From positions 1-6,900 of the forward strand of contig JAEZCE010000062.1 in assembly GCA_023429995.1 (NCBI GenBank): 6,900 nucleotides of DNA. Direction: 5' to 3'. A program made the translations under genes and the position numbers. Shown here one piece after another: positions 1 to 5,385 of this stretch. The stretch comes from Bacillota bacterium (GTDB lineage: Bacteria; Bacillota; UBA4882; UBA8346). Under the pieces are notes generated by a model. It made no database searches. It had not been told where the DNA came from and worked only from the letters and a program-made list of their open reading frames with translations. Within the stretch, counting starts at the first letter, position 1; every line of letters begins with the position of its first letter.

Positions 1-63
1 GGCTAATGCTTTATGGCCTATTTTGGACTCTTTCGAGTACTTTCAGGTTTATCCCCCAACATA

Positions 64-117
64 GCTTCGGAGGATAATGGTTACTCTCCCCGAAACGGGG
101 AGAGCAAGAGAGAGGTC
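64..117. repeat. GC-rich hairpin repeat, left copy
   Basis: A short hairpin with arms CTCTCCCCG (84-92) and CGGGGAGAG (96-104) and loop AAA, followed by a purine tract (GCAAGAGAGAGGTC) and preceded by GCTTCGGAGG. The same block occurs in opposite orientation at 5846-5900, almost identical from the GGTTACT segment through to GAGGTC. Only the loop differs there (AAA against CAA), while the six bases before GGTTACT have diverged. A conserved hairpin with conserved flanks on both sides suggests a genome-wide dispersed intergenic repeat (REP-like). The family is not recognised. Confidence 0.75.
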
Positions 118-144
118 TAACTCAAAATTAAGCTCTCTAATCTT

Positions 145-150
145 TATAAT
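145..150 (+). promoter_or_regulatory. Possible -10 promoter element before repeat copy A
   Basis: A perfect TATAAT lies in an AT-rich stretch. No good TTGACA-like -35 is seen 16-18 bases upstream. A transcript from here would begin at about 157, just before the hairpin of repeat copy A (162-185), so the repeat would form its 5' end. No equivalent -10 is evident before copies B, C or D. Weak evidence. Confidence 0.3.
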
Positions 151-161
151 CAGTTAAAAAA

Positions 162-297
162 ATAACCCAACCAAAGTTGAGTTATAAAAAAGGGAGGGAG
201 TAATGAAAAAAGTACTGATTTTGATTATACCGGGAGATGATTAAGAGCCAACGACATGAATGTAACCAATCATGAAAATCCGGTAACGATTGGATGA
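162..297 (+). repeat. Dispersed mini-ORF repeat, copy A
   Basis: First of four related copies (A 162-297, B 331-468, C 2261-2399, D 3033-3166). The order of parts is: hairpin arm ATAACCCAAC (162-171), 4-nt loop, arm GTTGAGTTAT (176-185, one C/A mismatch), an A-run, ribosome-binding site GGGAGGGAG (192-200), then ATG at 203. The repeat ends at GGATGA, aligning with the GTATGA end of B and C. Copy A is separated from B by only 33 bases, so the two lie in near-tandem, same orientation. Confidence 0.85.
203..297 (+). pseudogene. Frameshifted mini-ORF of repeat copy A
   Basis: Starts ATG AAA AAA GTA like copies B and C, with a GGGAGGG ribosome-binding site. Compared with B, a one-base deletion just after the GTA codon shifts the frame. 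Translation would therefore stop at TAA 242-244 after 13 residues (MKKVLILIIPGDD). The remaining DNA to 297 still aligns with the intact mini-ORFs (AAGAGCCAACGAC, AATGTAA, CATGAAAAT, GGTAACGATTG). It is best read as a decayed copy. Confidence 0.55.
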
Positions 298-330
298 TCT
301 TGAGAATCAAGGGTCCTCCCATCAAACAAA

Positions 331-468
331 ATAACCCAACCAAAGTTGAGTTATAAAAAAAGGGAGGGAGTAATGAAAAAAGTTTCTGATACTGATTATA
401 TAGGAAGTTGGTTACAAGCCAACGACAGAAATGTAAAAAATAATGAAAATATGGTAACGATTGTATGA
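331..468 (+). repeat. Dispersed mini-ORF repeat, copy B
   Basis: Arms ATAACCCAAC (331-340) and GTTGAGTTAT (345-354) flank a CAAA loop. An A-run and AGGGAGGGAG follow, then ATG at 373. It carries an intact 31-codon ORF ending in TGA at 466-468. It is the nearest repeat upstream of the alanine racemase gene, with 102 bases between the mini-ORF stop and the GTG start. Confidence 0.88.
373..468 (+). CDS. Mini-ORF of repeat copy B (31 aa, unknown)
   Basis: A 31-residue ORF beginning MKKVSDTDY, with WLQAN in the middle and MVTIV at the end. The start has a strong ribosome-binding site (GGGAGGGA, about 5 bases from ATG). The copy C product shares the pattern MKKVSDxDY, WLQxN, NV and NEN/HEN, VTxV, and both end at exactly the same place. 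Two diverged but equally open copies suggest selection on the reading frame, or recent spread. The terminal ATGA places another ATG overlapping the stop. No signal peptide or membrane segment is evident. It could be a leader peptide for the downstream alr-like gene, or a passenger of the repeat. No known family is recognised. Confidence 0.45.
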   Translation: MKKVSDTDYIGSWLQANDRNVKNNENMVTIV

Positions 469-494
469 GCGGATCATGCATGGACAAAAACTTC

Positions 495-527
495 GCCAAG
501 GACTTTATCCTGAAGGATTCCCTTGGC
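495..527 (+). other. Two-part stem-loop in the leader of the alr-like gene
   Basis: Outer arms GCCAAGG (495-501) and CCTTGGC (521-527) enclose an inner stem ATCC (507-510) / GGAT (515-518) with a TGAA tetraloop. It lies between the mini-ORF stop of copy B and the ribosome-binding site of the racemase gene, so it would be in the 5' untranslated RNA. No run of T follows, so it is not an intrinsic terminator. It is not recognised as a known riboswitch. Confidence 0.5.
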
Positions 528-570
528 CCAATGGGGAATATCATGAATCAAAAATCAAAGGGGAAAACAA

Positions 571-1782
571 GTGAGTGCAACTTTTCGAATGATTCCGGAG
601 CAAGCTTTTGGGATCAAGCCGATGGTCCGGATTCGCGATATTGACGCGGTGGTCCATAATTACCGTTTATTCAAGGAGAGGGCCGATAAAACCGGTTCGA
701 TATGCGCCGCGGTTTTAAAAGCCGAGGTTCATGGGCTGAGAATGAAAGATGTGGCGCCGGCTTTAATCAACGCCGGCGCAAGGCACTTTTTTGTCGCCGA
801 GCTGTTTGAAGGGATTCAACTCCGGGCGATTGCCCCCCAAAAAGAGGTTAAGATTTATACCTTGGCCGGTATTCTGGATAACGAGGAACCCTATTTCACG
901 GAATACCGTCTAACGCCGTGCGTAAATTGTCTGGAACAGTTGAACCGATGGAATGAATACTGCCGGCGGGCCGGTAAAAAATCGGTCATCATACACCTGG
1001 ATACCCATATGAACCGTCTGGGCTTGCTGGATGATGAAGTCGAAACGTTAAGTAAAAATTTTGAAAGCTACACTTCCCACCTGGAAGTGGAATTTTATAT
1101 GAGTCATTTCTACGACATCAAAGGCGATGACTTCACCCATTGCGACCGGCAAATCGACATTTTAAAGGACTATCTGGGGAGGCTTCCCAAAAGACCGGTT
1201 ACTTTCGCCTGTACCGACAGTGTCATTCTTTTAGACAATCAAAAAGTCAATTTTGATATGATCCGCCCCGGAATAGGCCTGGTTGGAGGAGCGCCCAATG
1301 CCGAACACCCGATTTCGCCCGATGCAAAGCATACCCTGGAAATTTATGCCAAAATATCCCAGATCAAGAAAATCCCCAAAGGACAGACCGTAGGCTATGG
1401 AGGAGCATTTACCACCCGAAGGGATACGCTGATGGCTTTGGTCCATATCGGATATAAAGACGGGTATTTGAGATCCCTCAGTGAAGTTGATCAGGCGCCC
1501 AAAGGCGTGTATATGTCGATTCAAGGCTACCGTACTCCGGTTATCGGAAAAATTTCTTTGGATGCCACAACCATCGATGTCACGGATGTTCCGGCAGATG
1601 TGTTAAAAGGGGCGAAATATGCCGAAGTGGTAGGGCCCAATGTTGATATTAAAGTTTTGGCCGACAAATCGGGTTGTTATGAAGTGATGGTGGCTTTAGG
1701 CAGAGAGAATCAAAAAATCAGCGATTACACGTTAGAAGAATTTCAGCAAAAAATGCGTTTGAATCAATGGCGGGAGAATTAA
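571..1782 (+). CDS. alr: Alanine racemase-family PLP enzyme
   Basis: 403 aa, close to usual Alr length. Alr is a cytoplasmic pyridoxal-phosphate enzyme that interconverts L- and D-alanine for peptidoglycan. The N-terminal half is the barrel: an RIRDIDAVVHNY strand (20-31), the PLP lysine K50 in AVLKAEVHGL (the family usually has VVKANAYGHG), MNRLG (147-151), and phosphate/carboxylate-site MIRPG (230-234). The C-terminal beta domain has catalytic Y295 in HIGYKDGY and GKISLDATTIDVTD (326-339), where most Alr proteins have G-x-x-C-M-D-Q. These departures leave the amino-acid substrate open. GTG 571 is chosen because AAAGGGG lies about 7 bases upstream; ATG 589 in frame lacks one. It is a single gene with no operon partner, preceded by repeat copy B and a stem-loop. 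Confidence 0.87.
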   Translation: MSATFRMIPEQAFGIKPMVRIRDIDAVVHNYRLFKERADKTGSICAAVLKAEVHGLRMKDVAPALINAGARHFFVAELFEGIQLRAIAPQKEVKIYTLAGILDNEEPYFTEYRLTPCVNCLEQLNRWNEYCRRAGKKSVIIHLDTHMNRLGLLDDEVETLSKNFESYTSHLEVEFYMSHFYDIKGDDFTHCDRQIDILKDYLGRLPKRPVTFACTDSVILLDNQKVNFDMIRPGIGLVGGAPNAEHPISPDAKHTLEIYAKISQIKKIPKGQTVGYGGAFTTRRDTLMALVHIGYKDGYLRSLSEVDQAPKGVYMSIQGYRTPVIGKISLDATTIDVTDVPADVLKGAKYAEVVGPNVDIKVLADKSGCYEVMVALGRENQKISDYTLEEFQQKMRLNQWREN

Positions 1783-1789
1783 AGAGGCC

Positions 1790-1822
1790 AATCCCCGCCG
1801 AATGGATTCCCTGGCGGGGATT
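1790..1822 (+). terminator. Terminator-like hairpin after alr-like gene
   Basis: A perfect 10-bp stem, AATCCCCGCC (1790-1799) with GGCGGGGATT (1813-1822), 13-nt loop, starting 8 bases after the stop codon. The following bases (GAAATCATTTTA) are only moderately T-rich, so it is a strong hairpin but a modest intrinsic terminator. It separates this gene from the convergent minus-strand gene. Confidence 0.65.
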
Positions 1823-1881
1823 GAAATCATTTTAGAGGATATATTGGCGCAATGGATACCCATAAGAAATTGAGAAGGCAG

Positions 1882-2094
1882 CTATTTGCGATAGGCAACC
1901 AAAGTCTTATACAAGATGAAAAAATAGGTTACCCCAAAGATAATCCAGACATCGATCACCTTAGCCGAGAAAAACTCTGAAAAATAGGTTCCCAAAAGGA
2001 TTCCCACCGCTATCAGGGTGATTTTAAGAGCTCCAAAGTCCCAAAGATTGTAACGATGAGTCCGTTGCAACATGGTATCGATAAAACCTTTCAT
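1882..2094 (-). CDS. Small two-helix membrane protein (70 aa)
   Basis: Two hydrophobic segments fit transmembrane helices: about residues 23-40 (ALKITLIAVGILLGTYFS) and 45-66 (KVIDVWIIFGVTYFFILY). A short polar/aromatic N-terminus (THRYNLWDFG) precedes them, and a basic tail (YRK) follows. The start is supported by AAAGGAGGG about 7 bases upstream of ATG. From memory it resembles ~70-aa clostridial proteins often labelled 'permease of phosphate ABC transporter', a name with no functional support; too small to be a permease. It is monocistronic and convergent with the alr-like gene. The protein is probably real; its role is unknown. Confidence 0.75.
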   Translation of the reverse strand: MKGFIDTMLQRTHRYNLWDFGALKITLIAVGILLGTYFSEFFSAKVIDVWIIFGVTYFFILYKTLVAYRK

Positions 2095-2125
2095 CCGGTA
2101 ACCCTCCTTTGTGCGGTTTAATATG

Positions 2126-2139
2126 AACCAAGCTTGGTT
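2126..2139. promoter_or_regulatory. 14-bp perfect palindrome upstream of the small membrane protein gene
   Basis: AACCAAGCTTGGTT is its own reverse complement, and one further T/A pair exists beyond a single mismatch. It lies 32 bases upstream of the minus-strand start at 2094, where an operator would overlap or flank a promoter. On the minus strand CATATT/TATTAA just downstream could be a poor -10. A regulator site is inference only. Confidence 0.35.
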
Positions 2140-2187
2140 GATAGTCTCTATTTTACTCCTGCCGGTGTGATTCGTACATCGTAGGAA

Positions 2188-2216
2188 TCCCCCAGTCCAG
2201 GGAGAACCGTGGGGGA
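2188..2216 (+). terminator. Weak hairpin with short T-run
   Basis: Arms TCCCCCA (2188-2194) and TGGGGGA (2210-2216) pair perfectly around a 15-nt loop and are followed by ATTTTC. On the plus strand this is a weak terminator-like structure, yet no plus-strand gene lies just upstream. It may be a remnant, or may insulate repeat copy C from antisense or read-through transcription. Confidence 0.35.
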
Positions 2217-2260
2217 ATTTTCACAAAAAGGGAAAAAAGGTAATTGCGGATAAAAACAAA

Positions 2261-2399
2261 ATAACCCAACAAAAAGTTGAGTTATCAAAAAAGGGAGGGA
2301 GTAATGAAAAAAGTATCTGATAATGATTATACATGCGGTTGGTTACAAACGAACTACACGAATGTTACAAATCATGAAAATAAGGTAACGGTTGTATGA
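2261..2399 (+). repeat. Dispersed mini-ORF repeat, copy C
   Basis: Arms ATAACCCAAC (2261-2270) and GTTGAGTTAT (2276-2285) with an AAAAA loop, then a C plus an A-run, GGGAGGGAG and ATG at 2304. It contains a complete 31-codon ORF. It lies 82 bases upstream of the DUF2284 gene on the same strand, the same arrangement as copy B with the alr-like gene. Confidence 0.88.
2304..2399 (+). CDS. Mini-ORF of repeat copy C (31 aa, unknown)
   Basis: A 31-residue ORF starting MKKVSDNDY, with GWLQTN, TNVTNHEN and ending KVTVV. It aligns without gaps to the copy B product over its whole length, and the stop is again within ATGA. Several differences between B and C are conservative or synonymous, such as the terminal VTIV versus VTVV. 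The ribosome-binding site is identical to the other copies. It would be a leader peptide if the repeat forms the 5' end of the DUF2284 transcript. No homologous family is recognised. Confidence 0.45.
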   Translation: MKKVSDNDYTCGWLQTNYTNVTNHENKVTVV

Positions 2400-2481
2400 T
2401 TCCGGGAAACAGTGGCCTTGGTTTGAGAAAATGGAGAATGGGGCCCCGGTATTTTATCCCTAACTTTGAAAGGATGCGCCA

Positions 2482-3021
2482 ATGGAAAATCAGGAAAGAC
2501 TTGAGGATTTGTTCAGAGAAAGCGGATTGGATGATTATCGATGGATTACGGGGCAAGATATTCAGGTCGCTCAATGGGTCCGTATGAAATGTATATATGG
2601 CTGCAATAGTTTTGGGAAAAGCAGCGCCTGTCCGCCGAATGTGCCGACGGTTGGGGAGTGCGAACGATTTTTTTCCGAATATAGCCGCGCGGTTGTCTTC
2701 CACTTTGGGGTGAATTTTGCAGACTCCGAGCAATTAAAAGCATGGTGTAAAATTGTCAATCGGAAACTGATTCAACTTGAGCGTGAGGTTTTTCTGGCGG
2801 GTTTTCATAAAGCCTTTGTCTTGTTGGTTGACGAATGCGCTATTTGTTCGACCTGCGTTCCGGAGCGGGCGGAATGCAGGAACAAAAAAAATGCCAGGCC
2901 ATGTACGGAAGCTTTAGCCATAGACATTTACGGGACGGTTCGAAATATAGGCTATCCGATTCAGGTATTGGCAAACAGTCAGGAAGGGATGAACCGGTAT
3001 GGGATATTACTCATCGAGTAG
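2482..3021 (+). CDS. DUF2284-family cysteine-rich (putative metal-binding) protein
   Basis: 179 aa, usual family size. Cysteines occur at positions 37, 41, 50 (SSACPPNVP), 60, 89, 119, 122, 125, 132 and 141. The C-CPP block (37-52) and the C-x2-C-x2-C-x6-C cluster (119-132), followed by RPCTEALAIDIYGT (139-152), match what I know as DUF2284, a predicted metal-binding family. The cluster CAICSTCVPERAEC suggests an Fe-S centre. Biochemical function is not established for the family. The start ATG has GAAAGGA about 7 bases upstream. It is a single gene with no signal peptide, so presumably cytoplasmic. Repeat copies C and D flank it on either side. Confidence 0.85.
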   Translation: MENQERLEDLFRESGLDDYRWITGQDIQVAQWVRMKCIYGCNSFGKSSACPPNVPTVGECERFFSEYSRAVVFHFGVNFADSEQLKAWCKIVNRKLIQLEREVFLAGFHKAFVLLVDECAICSTCVPERAECRNKKNARPCTEALAIDIYGTVRNIGYPIQVLANSQEGMNRYGILLIE

Positions 3022-3032
3022 CTGAAAATAGA

Positions 3033-3166
3033 ATAACCCAACGAATGTTGGGTTATCAAAAAAGGGAGAGAGTAATGAAAAAGTACATTCTTATTATACA
3101 AGCTATTTATTAAAAGTTAGCGACGCGGATGTTAATAAATTTGAATAAATGGTAACGAAATGGTAA
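3033..3166 (+). repeat. Dispersed mini-ORF repeat, copy D (diverged)
   Basis: The stem is perfect here: ATAACCCAAC (3033-3042), loop GAAT, GTTGGGTTAT (3047-3056). An A-run, AGGGAGAGAG and ATG at 3075 follow. The rest is the most diverged copy but still aligns (TTAGCGACG, GATGTTAATAAA, ATGGTAACGA). The hairpin begins 11 bases after the DUF2284 stop codon, but A rather than T follows it on this strand, so it would not be a good plus-strand terminator. Confidence 0.8.
3075..3166 (+). pseudogene. Truncated mini-ORF of repeat copy D
   Basis: ATG AAA AAG TAC then runs to TAA at 3111-3113, giving 12 residues (MKKYILIIQAIY). The one-base loss in the A-run after ATG puts it out of register with copies B and C. 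The DNA continues to align with the intact copies after the early stop, so the 31-aa frame is lost. A 12-residue hydrophobic peptide could still be made from the AGGGAGAG ribosome-binding site. Confidence 0.45.
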
Positions 3167-3225
3167 TGGTGGAAACCCAAGCCAATGATTTCTCCCGACG
3201 GTTCGATCAGCCGATGCAAGGATAT

Positions 3226-3380
3226 AACGATTGCCGGAATGAGATCGGCAATTGGGAAAATGAGATCAACGATTGCCGGAATGAGATCGGCAATTGGGAA
3301 AATGAGATCGACGATTGCCGGAATGAGATCGGCAATTGGGAAAATGAGATCAACGATTGTCGAAATGAGATCGACAATCG
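3226..3380. repeat. 42-bp tandem repeat of hairpins (3.7 units)
   Basis: Units are 3226-3267, 3268-3309 and 3310-3351 (nearly identical), with a partial diverged unit at 3352-3380. Each 42-mer is two 21-bp half-repeats sharing ATGAGATC. Each unit forms a hairpin, CGATTGCC (3228-3235) with GGCAATTG (3247-3254). In the last unit the arms are CGATTGTC (3354-3361) and GACAATCG (3373-3380), with matching changes on both sides. The repeat is open in several frames because 42 is divisible by three. One frame (from ATG 3160) gives heptads NEIGNWE/NEINDCR with coiled-coil a/d spacing; another (from ATG 3185) gives MRSTIAG/MRSAIGK. Neither has a ribosome-binding site, so coding is doubtful. Confidence 0.9.
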
Positions 3381-3399
3381 CTGAAACAAAATTAATGGT

Positions 3400-3445
3400 C
3401 GTGCTTTTTATTTTTAAGCCCTCATCGCCCTCATCCCCCTCATAA
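3400..3445 (+). repeat. 46-bp inverted repeat, left copy, with mini-ORF
   Basis: It pairs with 5341-5386 in inverted orientation with 6 mismatches in 46 positions. The inner part is three 9-bp units of the form (G/C)CCCTCATC. It can be read as GTG (3401) followed by LFIFKPSSPSSPS and TAA (3443-3445), matching the right copy's peptide MLFIFTPSSPSSPS. The left copy has no ribosome-binding site. It lies 33 bases beyond the stop codon of the minus-strand ATPase gene. Confidence 0.8.
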
Positions 3446-3451
3446 GCATCG

Positions 3452-3472
3452 GCCCGGCCTCGGAGAACGGGC
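3452..3472 (-). terminator. Short GC hairpin downstream of the ATPase gene
   Basis: Arms GCCCG (3452-3456) and CGGGC (3468-3472) around an 11-nt loop, just past the stop codon of the minus-strand ATPase gene (3479). On the minus strand no T-run follows (the next bases are CGATGCTTATG). It is therefore a weak terminator candidate. Confidence 0.3.
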
Positions 3473-3478
3473 TTGGCT

Positions 3479-4816
3479 TCAGGACTTGGTTGCCATCAGT
3501 TGCAGCTGCCTGTCGATTTCCGGGCGGTTGAAAACAAAATATTTGCTGCCATGGTAATCCTTAAGATCCGATATGACATGGAGCTCGCTGACCATTCCGA
3601 TGAAACGTTTATAATTGGTGCGCTGGCTGTTTTTCCGGCCCCAGGCATCCGCCAACTCCCGGTTGGAAACAGCCCGCTGTTGGATGCAATCACGGTCCAG
3701 GCCCCGGGCTTCCAGTTCCCTCTTTAGAAACATCAATAAATCCAAACGGTCATCGGTAGCTTTCTTGACCAGGTTTTTCTCTTCCCGGACCGCCAGGGCG
3801 TAATCAGTCAGGAACTTTGCCGTTTCCGGATTCACCAAAGAGGCTATGGCCAGCAGGGGTTTGTAAGAATCCATTTCCCTGGCGCTGAGCCCGGGGATCT
3901 CGGGATAGGTTTGATAACGCTCCCGAATCGGCTTCCAGTTTTTCAGGAACCAACCATAAAGCCCGTCCCTGATTTGGGCGGGCTCGTTTTGGCGGTCTCC
4001 CGGTAAAGTGATATTTTTATAAGAAGGATTATATTCAGTCCGGATTTGAATGGTCCGGCTCTTTAAGGCTTCATTTTTGATTTCCTGAATATTCCCCATT
4101 GCCACCGGGCTGGTGATTTTGAAAATCACCGGCAGCCAGCCGTTTTTGCGGGCGGGCTCGGAGATGGCGACTTCAGCGCCGTTGTAGGCGTTGAGCAAAA
4201 TGGAAATCAGGGGGGAATCGTTTTTGAGGCCCAGATCCTTCAACTCATCCAGACAAAAGGTAATCTTGCTTTCGGCATAACGGCGGAAAGCGGCCGGGGT
4301 AATCTCTCCAAACCATTTGCCGTTGAGGGAAAGTTGGCCGACAGCCTCCAGACAGCGGGTCTTCCCGGATTCGTAAGGGGCGTTGAAGAATAAAATCGGG
4401 TAACATTTAAACAGAGGCTTCAAATAGGTGCCCATAATCCAGAAGGCCACCAGATCGTATTCGGCGGAATGCCGCAAGCCGAGATACTTTTGCAAATAAG
4501 CCCGGACCCTTTGGTGGATCCCGGTTGTGTCCGGGCACTCGGCTCCGCCCCGAAAGGCGGCGATACTTTCGGGGCTCCAGCGGGGTTCGATAAAGACGGG
4601 GTTGTTGATTACCGGTAAAATATGATTTTCAAAGAAACCCTCTTCGCTCCAGGGGATGATCCGGCCGTCGCCGGTTACCACCGCGGCTTGGCCGGTAAAA
4701 GTTATGCCGGTTTCCTGGGGGATATTTACCCCGACAAAAGCGCTGTCTTCGGTAAAGTCGAGCACGGGGTTGATCCGCTCAATGGAATGGGCCGGTGAAA
4801 TTGTATCGTTTACCAT
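3479..4816 (-). CDS. P-loop ATPase/helicase-like protein of mobile-element type (445 aa)
   Basis: Residues 1-115 resemble no domain I know. The ATPase core starts near AFWIMGTYLKPLF (124-136). It has Walker A NAPYESGKT (145-153, K152), Walker B ITFCLDEL (185-192, D190 E191), a polar strand KITSPVAMGN (233-242, sensor-like) and an arginine-finger-type LKSRTIQI (251-258). The C-terminal ~90 residues (RAVSNRELADAWGRKN, KYFVFNRPEI) look like a winged helix. This plan fits plasmid/phage helicase-like ATPases around DUF3631/primase-helicase proteins; the exact family is uncertain. ATG 4816 has AAAGGAG 7 bases upstream. ATG 4861, overlapping the upstream stop as TGATG, and TTG 4864 are alternatives. 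It is the second gene of a two-gene operon. Confidence 0.75.
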   Translation of the reverse strand: MVNDTISPAHSIERINPVLDFTEDSAFVGVNIPQETGITFTGQAAVVTGDGRIIPWSEEGFFENHILPVINNPVFIEPRWSPESIAAFRGGAECPDTTGIHQRVRAYLQKYLGLRHSAEYDLVAFWIMGTYLKPLFKCYPILFFNAPYESGKTRCLEAVGQLSLNGKWFGEITPAAFRRYAESKITFCLDELKDLGLKNDSPLISILLNAYNGAEVAISEPARKNGWLPVIFKITSPVAMGNIQEIKNEALKSRTIQIRTEYNPSYKNITLPGDRQNEPAQIRDGLYGWFLKNWKPIRERYQTYPEIPGLSAREMDSYKPLLAIASLVNPETAKFLTDYALAVREEKNLVKKATDDRLDLLMFLKRELEARGLDRDCIQQRAVSNRELADAWGRKNSQRTNYKRFIGMVSELHVISDLKDYHGSKYFVFNRPEIDRQLQLMATKS

Positions 4817-4860
4817 GGCGATGCTCCTTTCATCGTGAGAAGAGAAAAAATAAAAATCCA

Positions 4861-5220
4861 TCAACCTTTTTTACTCTTTTCATTTTTTTCTTTACTCTTT
4901 ATTTTGTATTCTCCTTTCCTGAAGCCGAACTGGGGCCACACTTCGGCCGGAAATTCGCGGCGGACCCATTTCCGGGCCCTGCTGCACAGGTGTTCGGCTT
5001 CTTTCAGGTTGCAGTTTTTGGCGGCGGTCGCCTCCAGGGAATCTTTCTTAAGCGTCCGGCGATATTCCTGGATTTGGTGGAGATTGCCTTTAAACAGGGA
5101 TAAGGCGGCCAGAAACTCCGGGGATGCGCCGTGTTTTTCCAATTGCTCCAGATAGGTGGTGAGTCCGCTTACCATACTCCGGACCCGGTTTATTCTTGCG
5201 GTATAGGTTTTTTGAATCAT
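4861..5220 (-). CDS. Unrecognised helical 119-aa protein, operon partner of the ATPase
   Basis: A charged, helix-rich protein. Residues 1-35 (TARINRVRSMVSGLTTYLEQLEKHG) and 45-80 look like antiparallel or coiled-coil helices. RARKWVRREFPAEVWPQFGF (80-99) is the most distinctive stretch, and the tail is lysine-rich (KIKSKEKNEKSKKG). There is no signal peptide, membrane segment or catalytic motif. ATG 5220 has a good GGAGG 8 bases upstream. The stop overlaps a possible ATG of the next gene (TGATG at 4859-4863), so the two are probably co-transcribed. The basic tail could contact nucleic acid or the ATPase. No family is recognised. Confidence 0.7.
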   Translation of the reverse strand: MIQKTYTARINRVRSMVSGLTTYLEQLEKHGASPEFLAALSLFKGNLHQIQEYRRTLKKDSLEATAAKNCNLKEAEHLCSRARKWVRREFPAEVWPQFGFRKGEYKIKSKEKNEKSKKG

Positions 5221-5340
5221 TTTCGTTCCTCCAATTTCGTTATTTAATTTTTTTTACTTCCCATGGCATGGCTAAAGTCTATGAACTATGAAGCCTACCC
5301 CATGCCGCCGTAGTCAAACAGCGGTTGGCCACTTTTTGGG

Positions 5341-5385
5341 TCATGAGGGCGATGAGGGGGATGAGGGCGTAAAAATGAAAAGCAT
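5341..5385 (-). CDS. 14-aa leader-type mini-ORF (MLFIFTPSSPSSPS)
   Basis: ATG at 5385-5383 follows AAGGAGGTC with 9 bases between GGAGG and ATG, an almost perfect anti-16S match and the strongest ribosome-binding site in the window. The peptide stops at TGA 5343-5341. It lies 120 bases upstream of the 119-aa gene on the same strand, so it would be translated from the 5' leader of that operon. The inverted copy at 3401-3445 keeps the peptide (K for T) but lacks a ribosome-binding site. It may be a leader peptide or a passenger of the repeat. Confidence 0.45.
   Translation of the reverse strand: MLFIFTPSSPSSPS

Noticed and set aside
182..544. 120-aa minus-strand open frame across repeat copies A and B
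   Set aside because: It is antisense to the two mini-ORF repeats; its internal duplication simply mirrors the repeat, and it lacks a convincing ribosome-binding site.
2396..2587. Open frame starting at the ATGA end of mini-ORF C
   Set aside because: It runs into the DUF2284 gene in another frame, and the frames that start at the equivalent ATG in copies A and B encode unrelated peptides, so it is not conserved.
2365..2733. Minus-strand open frames opposite the DUF2284 gene
   Set aside because: They are shadows of the cysteine-rich gene with no ribosome-binding site or recognisable motifs.
2835..3113. 92-aa plus-strand frame overlapping the end of DUF2284 and copy D
   Set aside because: It is out of frame with the real gene; only its last 12 codons coincide with the copy D mini-ORF, which has its own ribosome-binding site.
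3226..3380. CRISPR array
   Set aside because: The repeats are directly contiguous with no unique spacers, and the 21-bp half-repeat structure is unlike CRISPR.
3160..3445. Coiled-coil protein encoded by the 42-bp tandem repeats
   Set aside because: Two plus frames and one minus frame are all open simply because the unit is divisible by three. None has a ribosome-binding site, and the matched changes in the hairpin arms favour a structural role. Kept as a repeat only.
4817..4864. N-terminal extension of the ATPase to the TTG at 4864 or ATG at 4861
   Set aside because: The extension is translated from a sequence that includes the AAAGGAG ribosome-binding site of the internal ATG 4816, which is the better start; the coupled TGATG start remains possible but less likely.
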